A stretch of DNA of 64,000 bases from Lineus longissimus. Its lineage: Eukaryota > Nemertea > Pilidiophora > Heteronemertea > Lineidae. The translations under genes were made by a program, and so were the position numbers. The DNA lies in the NCBI RefSeq assembly GCF_910592395.1, contig NC_088319.1, positions 13,764,001 through 13,828,000 of the forward strand, written 5' to 3'. Positions 1 through 13,059 of the stretch are shown here, piece after piece (within the stretch, counting starts at the first letter, position 1; each line of letters begins with the position of its first letter). The notes under the pieces were generated by a model. It was not told where the DNA came from. It saw nothing but the letters and a program-made list of their open reading frames with translations, and made no database searches.

Positions 1-2137
1 AAGTGTCAGGAAGACCGATACGTACGTTCAGTCAATCCGGATGAAGTATTTACTGAAGTTTAATGGAATTGTATTAGAACCAATACAACATACTGAGTTG
101 GTTCATGAGAGGCAATCATTTCGACCAGGTGTTTGGACAGTTTGTTAGTATATCCATTACGAAGGCAGTTAGACTGACAGCGGGAGGAGGTTCATCAGGA
201 ACAGCACTCAATCACGGAATAGTTGCGCAGCTGGAGAATCTAGGAGGCCTATTGCTCATACTTGTGGTAATGGCCTATGAGACAAAACCACACGGTGCAG
301 AACATTTGTGATTCTGACGCCTCCGTGATGGGTATAAATTGATGTTCGAGTAAAGGGAGGGGCTGCCAATATATTTTATTATATTGTATGTACTTGGATT
401 TGAACTCGAACGGCATATGAACGCTGCAATTAAAGATCCACTCAAGATTACCTTAAAGTAAAAAGGAAACCTATTTACTGACACTGCCAGAAGCACGGGC
501 TGGTAACCGATCCGCTCCGAAGTTTTGCTGCATTTTGTTTACTTTGTCATCCATTCGCCAACGAACGGAGAATAGGACTGAAATCTTCTCGACTTTTGCT
601 GGGAATGGTATCATTTTAGCAAAGAACAAGCTCCTGAAAGTGATCGCGAGACTCATCGTCGATAAGCTAGCGCGTTGCATCGCCGACGCGTTGAACGTCA
701 CCGCTTCGTCGAGAGGCAGACGGCCTACGCAAGGTGTTGCTGAGCAGTTACAATGCGAGACCAGTGTTGGATATAACGTGAATAACTTTATCGGGATTTA
801 TCATGGATTTTATTACGAGTTTGATTACGGATTGCCGTGAGATATCCTAATTGGAACGTCATAAAAGGTGAGCCAATTTAGTTTTATCCTTGCTATTTAT
901 CTTGTGATGCTCAGTAAAGCGTTTTTGTCGTGCTTATAACGGAATATTTGAAGAAGCCGGTCAAGGTATATGATTGTAATATTTTACTTGCTGGATATAA
1001 AAGTTGTGATGAATGACAACATACTTACATCACTGTTTTCGCGCTTACATTTTACTTACTTCAAGAGACATTTTATCGTTACGTTAAAAGGTAATAGCAA
1101 AGATAGTTTTTCTGTATTGTTCGCGTAGCAAGATATGTACCAAATCAAAGCAAATTGTACCAGTTTCAGAAGAATTTGAATATATAGTGGAAGGACGGTT
1201 GTGATACTTTTCGCTTAAGTTTCTGATTTCTCAAATATTATCCCCAAGGGATTGACTAGAGCTAAGATCGCTCTCAGCACTGTTTAGATCAGCAGGAGAC
1301 AGAATCGGGTGTGTATACTGGATACTTGTAATAAGCAATCATTCGACCCAGTCTTTCAAAAACCACGTTATTGTATGATCTGAAAAGTTCTGTTTTTTGT
1401 ACACGATCGCACACAAAAATAGATCAAGATAGGCATACAACAAGCCATAAGGTTTGGCAAAAGTGAAATTGATGCAATGAATCACATAACTTTTAGCTTA
1501 CTTGAAATGTAAAAATTGATTTTGTAAGACTCCATTATTGCGTGGTAGCACGCCTGTACCACGCCTATAGACGATGTTCGAAGAGGGAATAACTTCATGG
1601 ATCGTTCCCATATGGATGTTATGAATTCGCAATAATCTGCTTAAGTCTTCTTTTTAGCAAAGTTTTTGTTTGCGTGTGTGTGATAACTACATGTATCAGC
1701 ACACTGTGAGAAACTAATGAAATGAGCTAAGTGGATTCTTTCGCCAATGGACAATTATAGCTCGGTTAATGTGCCTCGTGGTACTGAAACAGCTGATTAT
1801 TGCCATATTGCGACATGGTTCAAAGGATTAATGATATTATCAGTGGAATACTATATCAATATTTTCTTTCTCATAATCATTTTCTTGTGGCATTCATCTT
1901 TGTTGTGGACAACGGTACACTTCATCTTTTCAATGAAAGAGGAGTTTATTGACCCTGATCTTGTTTGCATTGGTTGTTAATTGCACTAGAACATGATAAG
2001 CATATATCGCGGTTCCATTAACCACTTGCTTCCTATACATAACAAAAAAATAGCCGGTAGACTTATGTTTCCTGTAACACAACAATAGTGTACAAGTTCA
2101 TCGGTCACAAAGTGACCCCTGAAATTCTAACGTGGAA
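1..2137. other. Intergenic, no gene seen
   Basis: AT-rich unique-looking sequence. Only short open frames of the length expected by chance on both strands, none with recognisable family motifs or good splice partners. One TACATGTA palindrome at about 1688. Confidence 0.5.
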
Positions 2138-2210
2138 CAATCGAAATGAAATTCGAACCAACTGCCTCTCGATAGAGAGTCATATACTCTTACCATTACA
2201 CCACCGATCG
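2138..2210 (-). other. tRNA-like sequence (tRNA relic or tRNA-derived SINE head)
   Basis: On the minus strand the segment is 73 nt. It has an A-box-like TGGTGTAATGG near position 8 and a B-box-like GGTTCGAAT at the expected place. The two ends can form seven pairs including two G·U. The T-stem pairs poorly and the anticodon arm does not fold normally, so this is more likely a decayed tRNA or SINE head than a working tRNA. Confidence 0.35.
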
Positions 2211-2225
2211 AGTTTATATAGTATA

Positions 2226-5200
2226 TATGATATAGTACTCACTACTTATCCGTTACATGCCTCTCGCCATATGGGTGTCAATTAACTCGAAACTAATTTG
2301 GCTCAACTGCGTAAGTTACTGCATGTGAACTAATAGGTCATATTTGGGATAACAGGTAACCGCCTTGAGGCAGCAATATTGTTGTATTCCGGCGTGAGAC
2401 TCGTTAGCGCGACATGTGATAGCCCAGCCGGCGGGTTGCTCACGACATGATTAGACTTGAGACGTACAATGCAAACAACTGGGTTATGCTTGGTACTCTG
2501 AGACTGCTAGTTAGTGTGAAGAACGGCTACTCTATTCTCATCTTTATAAGATCAGTAGCAAGTTACAATTCTTTCAGCTACTAGTATCAGATCTACATTA
2601 AATAAATAAGTATCGTCAAAGGCTCATGTTTGTTCCTTCTTGAGTACTAGAAAGCTTGATATGTTAAACGTTCAATATTTCTCGCAGTCGCCATAATATG
2701 TTCGGTTGTCACGTCAAAGTAGTTTTTCATTAGCAGTATATCACAAACTAGCAAAATGATACTTTATCTATCTTCAGTATACGAGAGCCAAGCATGATTG
2801 GGCTCCTAGACTAGTCAATAAAACATATTTCGCAGCCTGATTTAAACTGACGTTTCTGGAAGAGATTCTTTTGTAGGTTTTCATCTTCGTCCTTTATTCT
2901 GTTTTGTTCCTACTAGTGGGTAGGTTTCGCAATCGGTACACAGGACGAAATTGGCCAGGTTTAATGATTAACTATAAACTTTGGTCCTTTAGAGAGACAG
3001 GGGGCCGTCAGGGAGGGCGCAAAGGACAGGACACCTCGTTTGTCTTAACGCCAGCAGCTACGCCTTCCCGCCCTACTAAATACGGCTGGTACACGACTGG
3101 TTGTTGAGTAAAGGCAAGTCATTTCGTGAAATCTTCCCCGATACTGAACGTCTTCCGGCTGACGTTTGCCCCTCTTGGATATGATCTGTCATCATCACGG
3201 AGATTATAATCATTAAAACACCTGTTTCCAGCTTTTTGCATAGCACACTACCATGCCATCAAAACGTGGGAATCTTTCTGGTATAATATCAAATTCTCCA
3301 TTAACGAATCGAGTTCGACATCAACTCGACTATAAAATCTTCCGCTGCAACGCTACACCGCAGCAAACACGGTATTTTCCTGCGTGATCTATATTTTCCC
3401 GCGTAATCTATTACTAAGAAATTATAAAGACAATGCCGAGAGCGAAGGGTTTTTCGCCGAAATAGCTGCAATGTTTACATTATGCAGCTTGCGATGAAGT
3501 TAGAAAATAATGCAACTGGATGATGTTATTGTGTTAATAAAACAGTGCATTATCTGAGAAACACGCCAAAATACTCACGAGAAGTGTTCGTTTTTCTGTT
3601 GTTCGACGAAGTTATTTCCTGCAAAATGTTAATCCCCGTTCACATCAATTATAAGCAAGAAACAATAGAAAATTGCGTGTTTAGTGCTTTTCTCTATTCC
3701 GGTGACGTTTTGTATTATTAACACTCTTAGAAATTAAGTTTGTCGAGCTCTAACTAAACTTTTGAACGTTTTTCGGTCATCATCGATATGCATGCCGGTA
3801 AAATGTTTCGGTAAAATGACCCCCACCCCCTGATGGTTTGTGAGATTCTGAAAAACCTCGGAAGTTTAGTTTTGTGCATGTAATCGACGTCAAAGTTAGC
3901 TAAGACGACCACCAGTGTGCGACTATGCAAGCCCGAGAACTCCGCTGGCGGCAACTGAGAAAACGAACCATAGTTAAAAAGTCATCGTCAGTGACTTGTT
4001 TAGGATTGGTTTTCCTGAAGACGGTAAGCTTACCTCTAGGTTATCAGAGTCCCACGTGAGGGATATTTCACGCTAAGTTTATCATTCTGAAACTTAACCG
4101 GCGTGCTTAATCTTAAAAACTGACTTTTGCTGTTCATTTCATAGATTGCTCATTCGAACATTTCGTAGTTCCCTATCCTTCATCTTCCAATCTAACATTT
4201 CGGAATCCCTCCAATTCTGAGAGATTATTTGCTTGTGCTCTTACTCGACAATCACCCTAGCTACTAGTATACATGTAGGCGGGAGCAGCTCAGGTGTTTC
4301 AACAAAAACATCTGGTCATTTGAAGTTTAAATCTGACAAATCAACAGCAATATCATATTGAGTGGTAGTAAAAATGTCCCATCCCAGTTGCTTCATCGAT
4401 AACTTTCAAATGATGATGACGCAAGTTACGGAGTGAGATGAAAGCTAAAGGCACTATCCCTTAAGGATGATCGGCGAGTATTGGTCATCACACCCCGTAG
4501 TTTGGATTTCAGTTAGGTTCAACTTACCTCCTGGCATTTGGCAAGTGTCTGCCAATGTGTCAGCGAGTCGGATTGATACCTTTGCTACTCTCCTTGACCA
4601 AAGACGGAGCTTGACCCAAGATATTCTGCATCGGATGCCTTAAACGCAATATCCAACGTCCAAAAGCTCTGAAAGTTGTTATTGACGTTTTAACGATAGA
4701 CGGTACATGAGGAGGTTATTGACTTTCCTGCAAGAACGAGAAGGTATTGAGCTCAAAGTGGTGCCATAGTGGAATGAGGAGTGATTCATTTGATACCGTT
4801 TATCTTGTGAAAATGTCCAGATTGTTCCATAAATCTGCCAATGAAAATTTTAAAAATGTAATCAGTAAAAGTGCACTAGTTGGTTATAACTAAAGTGGCA
4901 TTTCATGCCGTGGTTTACGGCTTGGAACACGTCGTCAGGCGAAAGCAATGTGGCCAGACATCCTTACCCAACTGCTCTCAAACATTCGCACCACAATACC
5001 ACATATGTCCATGCCTATTAAACGATAATATCAACTCATATAACACACTCTTGTTTTAATAGACAGCTTCCACGTCAGTGTCTCAGCGATATTAATTAAC
5101 AGACATCAAAGCCATCACCTGAAGTCATATTTTAAAGATCGTTGAATATGATAGCCGTGGTTTTTTTTAGGTTTTATTATTAGCTGGTGTAGATGACGTG

Positions 5201-6860
5201 ATTTCTTGAAGGAAGGTAATGGAGGACGCAACGATGAAAGATACCGCACGCGGAGACGGAGTACCAAATAAAGGTGGTTGTTTGGAAAGTTGGTTTCCAT
5301 GGTGTGTTCCTTTTGGTGAATACATCAGATGTGTTATCGCGCGGACTGGGAACGATTTTCATTCTCGAACTGGCAGATAATCCGAAGTTTTAATGGAATC
5401 TGTAATAAAATTTGCGGACACTTTTTTTTCATCAGTCCTTTTTATGAGTTTATCATTGATGAAAGTTGGTACATTCAAAAAGATTATTTGACTGCGATGA
5501 GCAAAGAAATAATGCGCACGTTACGCGTGATCCTCCTTTAATTGACATCCTGAATTAGCAGGTGTAAATACTCCCTTCTTCACACTTCAAAAAGGCATTT
5601 TAGGATGAACGATCGAGGGACCCGGATGAGGTAATGTGAAGGACTCGGGTGTCTAGGATGCTAATTGATGCACCAGCCTTACAGCACAATGTTTTCTAGT
5701 GCAGTGCTGGCGTCACATCCGGCATCTCACGGTGAATCGAGACTAGAATCCGCACCAATCCGAAGCGGATGGTGTTACTAAGTTTCTTCAAGGATATTTC
5801 TCATTCTGTAAAAGAAATACCCACAGGATGGAAAGTTGTCGACAGATTGGAAGATGCATTAGAGGCGTAGTTTGTTCAATATCCAGAATTCGGAATTTGA
5901 ACTTGAATTTGAACTGGTGATTCTCCAATTGAGGTGAATAAAATCAAGTTAGAGTGATGTTATGTCCACTGATATGGTGTAAAAATCATACATGCCAAGT
6001 TAAGCGCAGTGGCTTAGCTATTGCATCATACGGGTAATGTTAAGATCTAGTTTTAGCGAGACAGCGGTAAACGTTGTCCGCAAACGATCCTTGTCATATA
6101 CTTGGTGAGTGTTATATATTGAAATTAGACTCCTCTATCCAAGGCGAATTTGCCGGATCCGTAACCTTTTTTGAAGATGCGCTGTAAACGACTTATAATC
6201 ATATCTGTCATTTTCTGGGTTTGACTTCCGTGGCAGATCAATTGAAGTGAGGCACAGGACGTCGTTGTTCGAGTCAAATCTCACCACACGCGTAAGAAGA
6301 CATGGTATCTCCGCGAGGACTGCGGCCGCGCGTATGAAAATTCAGCTCTAGTTCAACCGCATGAAGGTGAGGATGCGGTACTCTGATTGCGTTAATTTTG
6401 CAGTGGTCCCCTTCAAAGGTCAAAAGATGGCTCAATCTAAGTAAATCGTCTCGTATGAAATTAGATTCTGACAAGCGAAGAAATGAAAATCTGCTGCCTT
6501 TGGCGATTTTCATTCTCCGGAGAGGGTTTTCATATTCTCGATGCGTCTCCTATGAAGGAGGTTCTTTATTCTTCCTTTTACTTCAACTAACTGAAGTACC
6601 GAGTCATTACCAGTTTTTTTAAGTTAATGAATTCCGTATAATCATCTTATTCTTCATAGACTTTTTACGAAAAATACGTAGGAAGGTAAAGTTTTACAAT
6701 ATTGTGGGCGTGACGTCGTTGTAAGCCACTGTCAACAAAATTGCCTCTGAGTGGCAATCGAATGTTCCTCGGTATCGGATTTTGTATTATGCCTGTTATC
6801 TGTCTTCTTCTTTGTAAAGGCTGCAGAGAAATAACATTTCATTTTCTTAGGAAAGTGGGC
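2226..6860. other. Intergenic, no gene seen
   Basis: No open frame longer than about 80 codons and no family motif. Scattered AT-rich tracts and a C-rich run near 3821-3831. I see nothing I can name. Confidence 0.5.
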
Positions 6861-7078
6861 AATCATGAGACAAAATGACTCTGCGCAAAAATGGCGCATG
6901 GCAATTCAACCTGACATGCATTGACATGAATTGACAAAAACTCAAGCAGTCTAGTGACGATGCCCAATCGTGCAACCGTAATGCGTGGGGGATAGATTTC
7001 CGGCAACTCCAAACCCGCCCGATCTTTTTTCAAGCAAATTTTAGAAGGATGTACGTAATGCACTCCCTACGCATGCAC

Positions 7079-7465
7079 CTTAAAGCTGAACTGTAAGCAA
7101 AACCAGAGCGTTCCATGCGGCAATAGTAAGAAATTCAAACGATCGAAGGGTCCTTCTATAAAGGCGTATAAAACGACGGGCATTTCAAGCAGCCTAGTGG
7201 CCTTGAGGATAAGACTGTTGGCCACTAAAACCAGAGGTCTGGAGTTTGAGTCCTGATGAGAGGACCTTTTTATTTTTTCCCTTCCAGAATTCTCTGCGAA
7301 GGTCCGCATCGTCCCACGGCTTGCTGGTTTGTTAAATCAAGCGCATCGAAGCATTGGAGGTCTGTCAGGTTTCAAGCCGTATTCAGAAGGGCCTTTCGGT
7401 AGTTTGAATTTCTTACTATTGCCGCATGGGGTGCTCTGGTTTTGTGCATGCAGTTCAGCTTTAAG
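7079..7465. repeat. Inverted repeat, about 81-nt arms (7079-7159 and 7385-7465)
   Basis: The left arm, read in reverse complement, closely matches the right arm, including the shared stretches TTTGAATTTCTTACTATTGC and CTCTGGTTTTG, with small indels near the outer end. The spacer of about 225 nt contains a tRNA-like SINE head. The arms translate to the same peptide-like string on opposite strands, which explains the modest open frames here. Probably a composite or inverted mobile-element relic. Confidence 0.7.
7184..7262 (+). mobile_element. tRNA-derived SINE-like head
   Basis: The A-box-like run AGCCTAGTGGCC and, about 50 nt later, the B-box-like GAGTTTGAGTCC are arranged as in tRNA-derived SINEs, with CCAGAGGTC before the B box. 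A diverged relative of the A-box part (AGCAGTCTAGTGACG) lies near 6943. No clear poly-A tail or target duplication. Confidence 0.4.
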
Positions 7466-7479
7466 TTTGCCAGTCGCAG

Positions 7480-8520
7480 AAGATAAGGCGGATCTGCTAT
7501 TACCGGAATGCGGTCGTAAGATTGGTTACCGTGATTTTTTAGAAGGACAAACGCCCGAAACTGCATCACTTTATGGGACTGTAATGAATGGTTTCACTTA
7601 CTACATAAACAACAGACTCCATTGTGCCTATATTGTTTTTCCATCCGAGTTTTTTATTCAGAGTATCCGAAATGGTATTTTAAGTCCATTTGATGAGCTG
7701 CTATTCAACAGCCCATCATGATCATTCCGATTTTAACACATTTTAAAGACATTTGTGCATTCACTCATCCCCAAAAGCAAAATCGACTGGAAGTAACCAC
7801 ATATAGAACCTGACTGTTGATTGGCTCACTGTATTATAAAAGAGCCCCGAGGATGAAAAACATTTTTAATTGAAATCAACTCCTAATTCAGCAGTCGGAA
7901 TTCCGAATTGATGTTTTTTATATCTTAAGAATTCATTGTTTAGCTTTAAAACCCAGAGCCAGTCAGAAAAACATTTGGAATGCTAGTTTCGATTCATTGA
8001 AATCGATTGTTTCTTGCAAATGACGATGGAAAGGATAATGGATGACTGTACAGCTGTTCTATGTTCTCAGTATTCGTTTCATCTCGCCCATTTCTAAAAG
8101 CCTCTGGCACGTTTCTTCTCATGTATCATGCGCATATCATTTCCCGTCTCGATCAGTATAGGTGGTATTCTACAAATAAAGTAGATTACGGATGCCATAG
8201 TGATTAAATAGCTGTCTTATCAAACTAGGGGCGCTGAGTGGGTCTGACAATGAAAGGAATGACGCGAACTCGGGCCTGGCGAGAAAGCTCTTCAATGGTC
8301 GTATCGGGAATATGTTGAAGATTTCGCCTGTATAGAATGGACAGATTCGAACCATTTTCCCGAGCCTCGAATGGCACAGAATCCCCTTGTTCGTAGAATA
8401 TTTTACAAACCGAAAAAAGGCTTATGCCAGGCTACAGATCGACGTGAGCCGTACTGTGCGTTGACGAGCTCCGGCTGAACCAGGTTCGAATGTCTTGTCG
8501 GTTTTGTCTATACACATTTA
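7480..8520. other. Intergenic, no gene seen
   Basis: Nothing nameable. A B-box-like GGTTCGAATCT on the minus strand near 8346 has no convincing A-box partner. Confidence 0.4.
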
Positions 8521-8521
8521 A

Positions 8522-8582
8522 ATATGTACTACGTAGATGGCTATGCATGCTTCATATGTACTACGTAGATGGCTATGCATGC
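8522..8582. repeat. Short tandem duplication, 32-bp period, two copies
   Basis: The unit starting ATATGTACTACGTAGATGGC occurs at 8522 and again at 8554, identical through the shared 29 nt. Likely local replication slippage. Confidence 0.85.
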
Positions 8583-8589
8583 AACCCGA

Positions 8590-11500
8590 GCATGCTCATG
8601 AACAATAACAACACAGTAAAATACTGGAAACTATCTAAGACCCTTCAAGATCGTCTCGTAAAAATTATAAAGTCCGTACTCCATTTGCAATTTTCCTAAA
8701 CTGATTTAAATCCATACTCTGATTGCATTTAAAGCCCCACTTAATTGAATATCCGCTAATGTTTGCAGTAGATTTGATTTTAGATAAGCACGCAAGTGAT
8801 GTACCCGCGAGTAGAATAAAATTATACTGAAGCAAGAAGATTAGGACGCATAAACTATCATGATTGGGCCCATCTTGACACACCAGACTCTATCTGGGAT
8901 AACGAGCTCTATAGGCTTACTACAACCAGGCCATGGTAGTCTACTTAAACGTGGAATATATTCAGCGAGTGCTCTGCATACACTAAGCACCGTTACTATA
9001 CATTTCTTAAAAACGCTGCTAAATCGCATCTTACTCGATCATCGAGTACCTCGCCGTCATCCGGGGAACGCCGAAAGATTCGCCAGTGTTTCCTCTTGCA
9101 AGTGGAAATTAACAACATTCCTCAAATTACTGGAGTTGATTACGGATGCGAGGCCGGTAGAGACTTTTTTCACACGTGCGCATTCCATTTTCGTTTTGTT
9201 GTCATTCCCAGTTTTGTAACAATCATAGAGGGGGTGTTCCACCATTTCTTTGTGCAGCTCAGCGAGGATCTCGTGTCGCAACCTTATCTTCTATTTTCCG
9301 GAGTTCGGAAGATTACTTGGCAACACAATGGACTCAACAACAAAATATCCATCTATATCAGGAAAATAACGGTTTCAATTTGAGGGAAATAAAAATGGCG
9401 GATAATCGCACTACAAACTCGGTTTTCACTGTCAGAAAGTTTTTTTAAATCTTCTTGCAAAGTACTAGTGTTGTTAATTATCCCTCACTATCATAATTCA
9501 CTTCTGAAAAAAATACGAAAACTGATCGGATTTTTTAAGAATAAAGAAGTTATTTCGTTTTCTGTACATTATCATGAGCATTCATACAGTGATTCAAATA
9601 ACGCCATTTCTAGCAAGTCAGGAAGTTTTACATTGTTTTGCATATGAGAATGGTTTCTCGAAATGTTTGCCATTTTCCACTGACAATGATGGAACTTTCC
9701 GCCAAAAAGGTTAATGTTGGTCCTCCTGTCACCCATGCATGCGTTCCAAGAGGAAGGTCATTCAGTATACCAGACGCCGCACGTCATTCTAACTTGTCAT
9801 TCCAAAATGTCAGTGCCCTTATTAGTGGATTCACTGCTGTCTTGATGACAAACGCTTGTGCGGACGCCAAAGTCAGTCGTCTAGGTAGAATGTCATGTTA
9901 TGCTCTAGACTGACGGCTCCTGTTCTCACACACAGTTTTTCAATTGACAGAGGTATATGCTTGTCGTTTACTCGTCATGATATACTTAGATAAAGTTACT
10001 TGTTGGGTTCATGCAGGGTGGATGACTATGTGCGTCACTTCCGATGAGAAGCATTCCCTTGCAGTGTAAACCCAATAGAAGGCCGTAAAATGTTGGTTAG
10101 CCGATTCTTGTTTGAAATAGTCCTTCCAAGTCGATTCTTATATTGCTTTAAGGTTGATTGTCTTCTGGTACAATGTTTATGAATTATATGAATGTTGGTA
10201 CTTGTTTATACCAGGACCAATGTGACGTTTCCTGCGTGTAAACATTGAATATTTGTTCGTTCGTACGAAAACTGTTTTTTTTAACTATAAAAACAAACAT
10301 GCCTTGAGTGAAACTCCTTATATTTATCAATGAAATCTTATTCCCGCCTAAGGTTTTGACCGGGCCGTCCAAAACTCCCCATTTTTTGGCGGGCCCTTCC
10401 CTTTAAGCTTATAAAATTGTATTAAAAAACAGATGTTTATGTATATATGAATGGAAAGAACTATCGATTGCACCGCCGGTGTAACATCTGTGGTTGTTTC
10501 CCATGTGTCAGTGTTTCCAAACAATAGGCAGCTAGAGAGACCACGACTTTTCAATAGGGGGGATACACAGAAAAACTTGTCAATCTGTTTTTGAGCGTTC
10601 CCAAACAATGAGGGGAAACACTCAAAAACAGAAACACTCAAAAACATTACACCGGTTCTCGCTGTTTCATAGATATTCCTGTTTCAGTAGAAAACATTTT
10701 TTTATCGAAAACTCTCTCATCGGGTACGGTTGAAAAAATCGTACAGTACTTGTATTACGCTGTCTTCGGGGACTGTTGGCCGTTACCCTTTCCCTTGTGG
10801 ATAAAGTTTCTCCTGTACTTTTTTCTCTCGATTCGCCCTTCGCGTCATCATTATTTCGCTTTTTGGTGTAGCATGTCTGCATTTTAGAAAGAAAGGTCAA
10901 GAATCGACAGGTTTAACCAAACTTCTGCAATTCTGCTTCTGCATACCTCCACCTGGAGCATAAGTATAGTTTCCATCTCAGGTGAGAGTGTTTCTGCCCG
11001 GTGTTGAGTCTCTTTTATGGTTAGACATTTCCGGTGTGCAACTTGTAAAGCTTAAAACTTTTCGATTGTCAGTATTCATGCTGCACGGTAGGCCTACCGA
11101 AGATACCAAATCCTTCAAACTAACAAGACTTTTCCGGGTATGTCTCTGCGAAAACATGGCTCCTAAACCCTTGCGACGGTTAGGACAACAATACCTTTTA
11201 TGGTTATTAAGCCCTTTCTGTTCTATTAATAGCCATGCATCTCTTAATATCACCGTGTCATTTCTTTTTGACGTTGATGCAAAGTAACGCATGATTACTA
11301 ACCATGACAACGCGTTAAGCACATCACATGGTGGTGCGATGCATGACATAGGAGTTCCGAAGACGTTCCGGATTTTTCTCTCCATTTCATTAATTCTGTT
11401 GAATATGGTTTTGTTAATCAAGAACGTTCTGGCTCAGGCGTACGCAACGTGTACAGGGGAGAGAATGCACCGAAAGTTCGGACAGTAGTGTGTCAGTACG

Positions 11501-12960
11501 ACGAAATGAACGGCCAGTGTACTTCTCTGTAAAACGGCATTACTTATTCATGTGGCAGTCAGGGTCTTCTTGCTTAGTGGCAGAATGTCGACACCAGTGA
11601 AACGGTTAGGGGAGTCTCTGTAGAACTATACCGTGATATTATGTCATCATTCAAGAATACTTTTTTCCGGGGAAGAACATTTAAAACTACGCTGCCTTGG
11701 AGCTCGTACAGACATATCACCTGATTACCTGTGACGCCATGAGAAAACCGCCGAAGCTTTCGACATTTTTACGCTTTACGAAGATTACTTTTTGCTGGCT
11801 ACGAAGAGGGCTTAGTGTTCCATTGCGCGGTCGTGTTCAAAGGAAAAGCGAGTTGCATTGTTGTCACATGATGCTATATATAACTGGGCTGATGTCAGAT
11901 TAGTACTTCCAATTTTTTAACGACGTCTTTGGAGATTATTTCGAAAGCAAGTGATGATATATTTTTATGTCAGTTGGAGTTATAAATATTTTTTAATCCG
12001 AGAAACGACTACTTGTAACGTCAGCGGACTTGTATTGATATCTGCTTTAGACGTGTCGAATGGAGAGGCTTTACCGACAACTCGACTTATCGGCGGAACT
12101 TTGTAGAGAGCTAAAGAACGACAGTTAGTACTTGATACGGGATATAGGGATACATTGTTATATGGGCATTTATGGGCATATACCATGTATACGGCACGAC
12201 CGATCTTGAGAGCACTAGAATTTCTTTAGGACACATTTGGCGCACAGCGATGTACATGGTGGACTTTAGGCAACCACGTACAAAAAAATTATATATATGT
12301 GATGACAGACCAAGTACAATGTACTAACGTATATGCTTTCTCTAAAACGTCGTACACATAGCTGTGACTTGGTTGCTTCAATAACATAGCTAGACGCTCG
12401 TGCATTTAACCCTATCCGAATGAAATGTGAAGGCTTTCAATCCGGAAATCTCAGAACAATCACAGAGCACACCTACCATTGTAATCTAGTTCAAGCGTAC
12501 GATTGTAATCCTGCAGTTCAAGGGAAGTAGCGAAGATACTTTTTCACCGTCAGCTTAGTGTCATGACTTCCCAACGCCTAATGGAAATTCAAAATTAAGC
12601 GGAATTTGATGGATTCCTGATTATCTCGACCCGGAATCTGCTGGCGATGTTTCTTTCCGCGGTGTTTTATTCTCGAGAGCAGAAAAATCGATCTTTGAAC
12701 GATGTTTAAACAATCTTTGCTTTCAGTGTCGAAATTGCAATTTCACGTTTGAAATCATCTGACTCAACTGACTCAACTATGACGGCACGAGACGTCGTTT
12801 TTGAAGCTTTTTTGTACCGAAAAGTGTAGCGAACCTTGATTGTTAAAAGGATCTTGAAGTTTACAGGAGTCGAGTTCAGACAGCCCGAATGCATTTGCAG
12901 CTGGTAGTGTCAAGTTTTGGGTTCATCGTCTGATATCAACGACCTGGCCGGTTAAGCGAA
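8590..12960. other. Intergenic, no gene supported
   Basis: Contains open frames up to 147 codons (minus strand, 10978-11421) that lack recognisable motifs and are within chance expectation for this length of AT-rich DNA. Confidence 0.45.
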
Positions 12961-12964
12961 GAGA

Positions 12965-13050
12965 CCATGCTTGCATGCGGATCGAACCAGGGATCTTTTA
13001 CAGAAAGTAGTAGCAAAACTGTTGCATCATGGTAACTATACTACATCAAC
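12965..13050 (-). mobile_element. tRNA-derived SINE-like relic
   Basis: On the minus strand a good B-box (CTGGTTCGATCC) lies about 50 nt after a weak A-box-like stretch (TAGTTACCATGATGC). It reads like a decayed tRNA-derived SINE head; a tRNA cloverleaf does not form well. Confidence 0.3.
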
Positions 13051-13059
13051 TGTCTGATG

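Noticed and set aside
7329-7721. 130-codon plus-strand ORF
   Set aside because: Its first part is the right arm of an inverted repeat; the same peptide string appears on the other strand of the left arm.
9638-9913. Possible Cys-rich exon
   Set aside because: Cys-rich phrases appear in different frames interrupted by stops; no consistent domain could be traced.
10978-11421. 147-codon minus-strand ORF
   Set aside because: No family motif or splice context; chance-length.
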